DNA of 7,090 nt from an uncultured bacterium (GTDB lineage: Bacteria; Methylomirabilota; Methylomirabilia; Rokubacteriales; CSP1-6), in assembly GCA_946479205.1 (NCBI GenBank), contig CAMLFJ010000175.1, positions 1-7,090 of the forward strand. The letters are read 5' to 3'. The position numbers and the translations under genes were made by a program. Below, one piece after another: positions 6,213 to 7,090 of this stretch; position 1 is the stretch's first letter, and the number at the start of each line of letters is the position of its first letter. The notes under the pieces were generated by a model. That model worked only from the letters and a program-made list of their open reading frames with translations. It ran no database searches and had not been told where the DNA came from.

Positions 6213-6217
6213 CGCCT

Positions 6218-6907
6218 GTGGGCAGGACAACCGACAAACGGTATCTCGCGGCAGTCTTGGTGGCCGTCGCCCTGTTGTGGACCGCCCTGGCTGCTTCTCA
6301 GGTCTCGGCGGACAGCATCACCTTCAACCTCGGCGTTCCGAACGCCGGTCTCGCGCCGTTCCCGACCCCGTACGCGACCGTGGACGTGAACCGGACCAGT
6401 ACCACCGCCGCCACCATCACGTTTAATGGGCTCACGACCGGTGGGTTCACGTACTCCTTCGGGGCGGCCCAGGCGATCGACGTCAACGTGAACGCGACCA
6501 CGTTCACGGTGAGCGTGCCGATCCCGGCCAGTGTGGACGATGTTCCGGTGGCGGGGAATGTGTCCTCGTTCGGAAACTTCAATGTGACCTTTGACAATTC
6601 CGACGGATTCTCCGACCGGTTCTCCACGGGCAGCTTTGCCCTGACCAATACGAGCGGGACGTGGGCAACGGCCTCGGATGTGCTTCTGGCCAACAGCAAC
6701 GGGTTCCGCGCCGCGGCGCACATCTTCGTGACCGCCACGAGTTGCGGTGACGCAGCCTGCGTGACCGGGTTTGCCGGCGACGGCGGACTGGCCCCTACTC
6801 CCGAGCCGGCCACGCTGCTTCTGCTCGGAAGCTCGCTGCTGAGTCTGGGCTTCGCCGGGCGGAAGACGCTGTTCCGCGCTGACGCGGAGTCCGACACCCC
6901 CCGCTGA
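6218..6907 (+). CDS. Secreted PEP-CTERM sorting-domain protein
   Basis: Exported protein of 229 aa carrying the exosortase sorting signal. Residues 1-32 are a signal peptide: charged GRTTDKR, hydrophobic LAAVLVAVALLWTALAA, and probable cleavage after VSA (29-31). The ectodomain (about 32-194) is rich in Thr, Ser, Asn, Ala and Gly with repeated beta-strand-like patterns such as ATITFNG, TFTVSV and FNVTF. It contains no lysine and no glutamate. One cysteine pair (C176, C181) could form a disulfide. The C-terminus has PEP (195-197), a hydrophobic span (about 199-213) and RK (215-216), the classical PEP-CTERM order. The tail after RK is 13 residues, longer than usual and partly acidic. Such proteins are cut and delivered to the surface or matrix by exosortase, often with exopolysaccharide production. 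No exosortase gene is in the window. The ectodomain family is not recognised. Confidence 0.88.
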   Translation: MGRTTDKRYLAAVLVAVALLWTALAASQVSADSITFNLGVPNAGLAPFPTPYATVDVNRTSTTAATITFNGLTTGGFTYSFGAAQAIDVNVNATTFTVSVPIPASVDDVPVAGNVSSFGNFNVTFDNSDGFSDRFSTGSFALTNTSGTWATASDVLLANSNGFRAAAHIFVTATSCGDAACVTGFAGDGGLAPTPEPATLLLLGSSLLSLGFAGRKTLFRADAESDTPR

Positions 6908-6910
6908 AAA

Positions 6911-6963
6911 TCAGGAAGTCCGCCGGGGCCGGCGCGAGCGCGCACCGGCCCCGGCGAGCCTGA
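6911..6963. terminator. Hairpin between convergent genes, probable (bidirectional) terminator
   Basis: A perfect 12-bp GC stem, CGCCGGGGCCGG (6921-6932) with CCGGCCCCGGCG (6945-6956), encloses a 12-nt loop. An outer 5-bp stem TCAGG/CCTGA (6911-6915 and 6959-6963) extends it. Reading leftward, the outer stem is followed by TTTT (complement of 6907-6910), so it best suits the minus-strand transporter gene. No T-tract follows on the plus strand. Confidence 0.7.
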
Positions 6964-6966
6964 GAA

Positions 6967-7090
6967 CTAGAACCGCAGCGGATCGGTCAGGCGCGTCCAG
7001 CGCCCGCCCTTCACCACGGCCAGGAACGAGGAGTTGGCGCCCTGGTGCTTGTCGGGGCCGAAGTTGACCTCGGGGCCGTTGAAGATGTCG
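6967..7090 (-). CDS. ABC transporter substrate-binding protein, family 6 (branched-chain amino acid/LivK type), C-terminal end
   Basis: Only the last 40 codons and the stop are visible; the gene continues beyond the right edge. The peptide DIFNGPEVNFGPDKHQGANS followed by SFLAVVKGGRWTRLTDPLRF matches the C-terminal region of Leu/Ile/Val-type periplasmic binding proteins, where GP....H.....FLAVVKGGRW sits near the end. These receptors bind branched-chain amino acids, amides, urea or aromatic acids for Liv-type permeases; the ligand cannot be told from this fragment. It is convergent with the PEP-CTERM gene and separated from it by the hairpin. Confidence 0.8.
   Translation of the reverse strand, partial: DIFNGPEVNFGPDKHQGANSSFLAVVKGGRWTRLTDPLRF

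Larger units (their letters stand above)
5978..6217. other. Non-coding gap of 240 nt between the oxidoreductase operon and the PEP-CTERM gene
   Basis: This gap is visibly richer in A and T than the flanking genes. It starts with a tandem repeat of about 21 bp (5985-6027), followed by a short stretch with the direct repeat CTCCTAT at 6031-6037 and 6062-6068 and a small inverted repeat AGCG-CACTT-CGCT (6044-6056). It ends with a candidate sigma54 promoter and the ribosome binding site of the PEP-CTERM gene. The plus frame stays open from 6020, but the translated leader is family-atypical and precedes a proper signal peptide, so I treat it as untranslated. Confidence 0.65.

Noticed and set aside
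6020..6217. 66-residue N-terminal extension of the PEP-CTERM frame
   Set aside because: It would place a charged, non-hydrophobic stretch before the signal peptide and overlap the promoter candidate; GTG 6218 has a well-placed GGAGG.
6065..6945. Two overlapping minus-strand frames (218 and 215 codons) opposite the PEP-CTERM gene
   Set aside because: Neither has recognisable motifs. The plus frame has both a signal peptide and a PEP-CTERM signal, which would not arise by chance.

Overview
The window is GC-rich bacterial chromosome with tightly packed genes and little intergenic space. Composition, several ABC-transporter substrate-binding proteins, flavin oxidoreductases and a PEP-CTERM protein suggest a free-living soil, sediment or water bacterium. 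A proteobacterium or a Rokubacteria/Methylomirabilota-type lineage would fit, but this is a low-confidence inference because no taxonomic marker is present.

Layout: (1) 1-698, minus strand: the N-terminal 232 residues of a family-5 (Dpp/Opp-type) ABC substrate-binding protein, cut by the window start. (2) 699-832: a divergent intergenic region with a good sigma70-like promoter reading right. (3) 833-5977, plus strand: a compact probable operon of four genes: an SDR oxidoreductase, DNA polymerase IV (dinB), a large TIM-barrel flavin/Fe-S oxidoreductase of the trimethylamine dehydrogenase / 2,4-dienoyl-CoA reductase superfamily, and a DAO-type FAD amine oxidoreductase. Gaps are 14 and 33 nt, and the last pair overlaps by 20 nt. 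(4) 5978-6217: an AT-richer non-coding region with a tandem repeat of about 21 bp and a candidate sigma54 promoter. (5) 6218-6907: a secreted PEP-CTERM protein. (6) 6908-6966: a GC-rich hairpin between convergent genes. (7) 6967-7090, minus strand: the last 40 codons of a branched-chain-amino-acid-type (family 6) ABC substrate-binding protein.

How it fits together: the SDR, the TMADH-like flavoprotein and the DAO-like oxidase look like a small catabolic set acting on an N-substituted (perhaps N-methylated) amine or amino acid. The flanking substrate-binding proteins could supply substrates. This is inference from families and gene order; the substrate cannot be read from sequence. The odd member is dinB, a translesion polymerase gene inside the redox operon. 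The PEP-CTERM gene appears to be a separate transcription unit, with its own promoter and terminator region, for a protein sorted by an exosortase encoded elsewhere.

Most worth checking are the GG-N10-GC sigma54-like promoter before the PEP-CTERM gene, the incomplete cysteine set and degenerate second nucleotide-binding motif of the TMADH-like enzyme, and dinB in this operon. I see no CRISPR array, tRNA, rRNA, transposase gene or clear new defence-type system.
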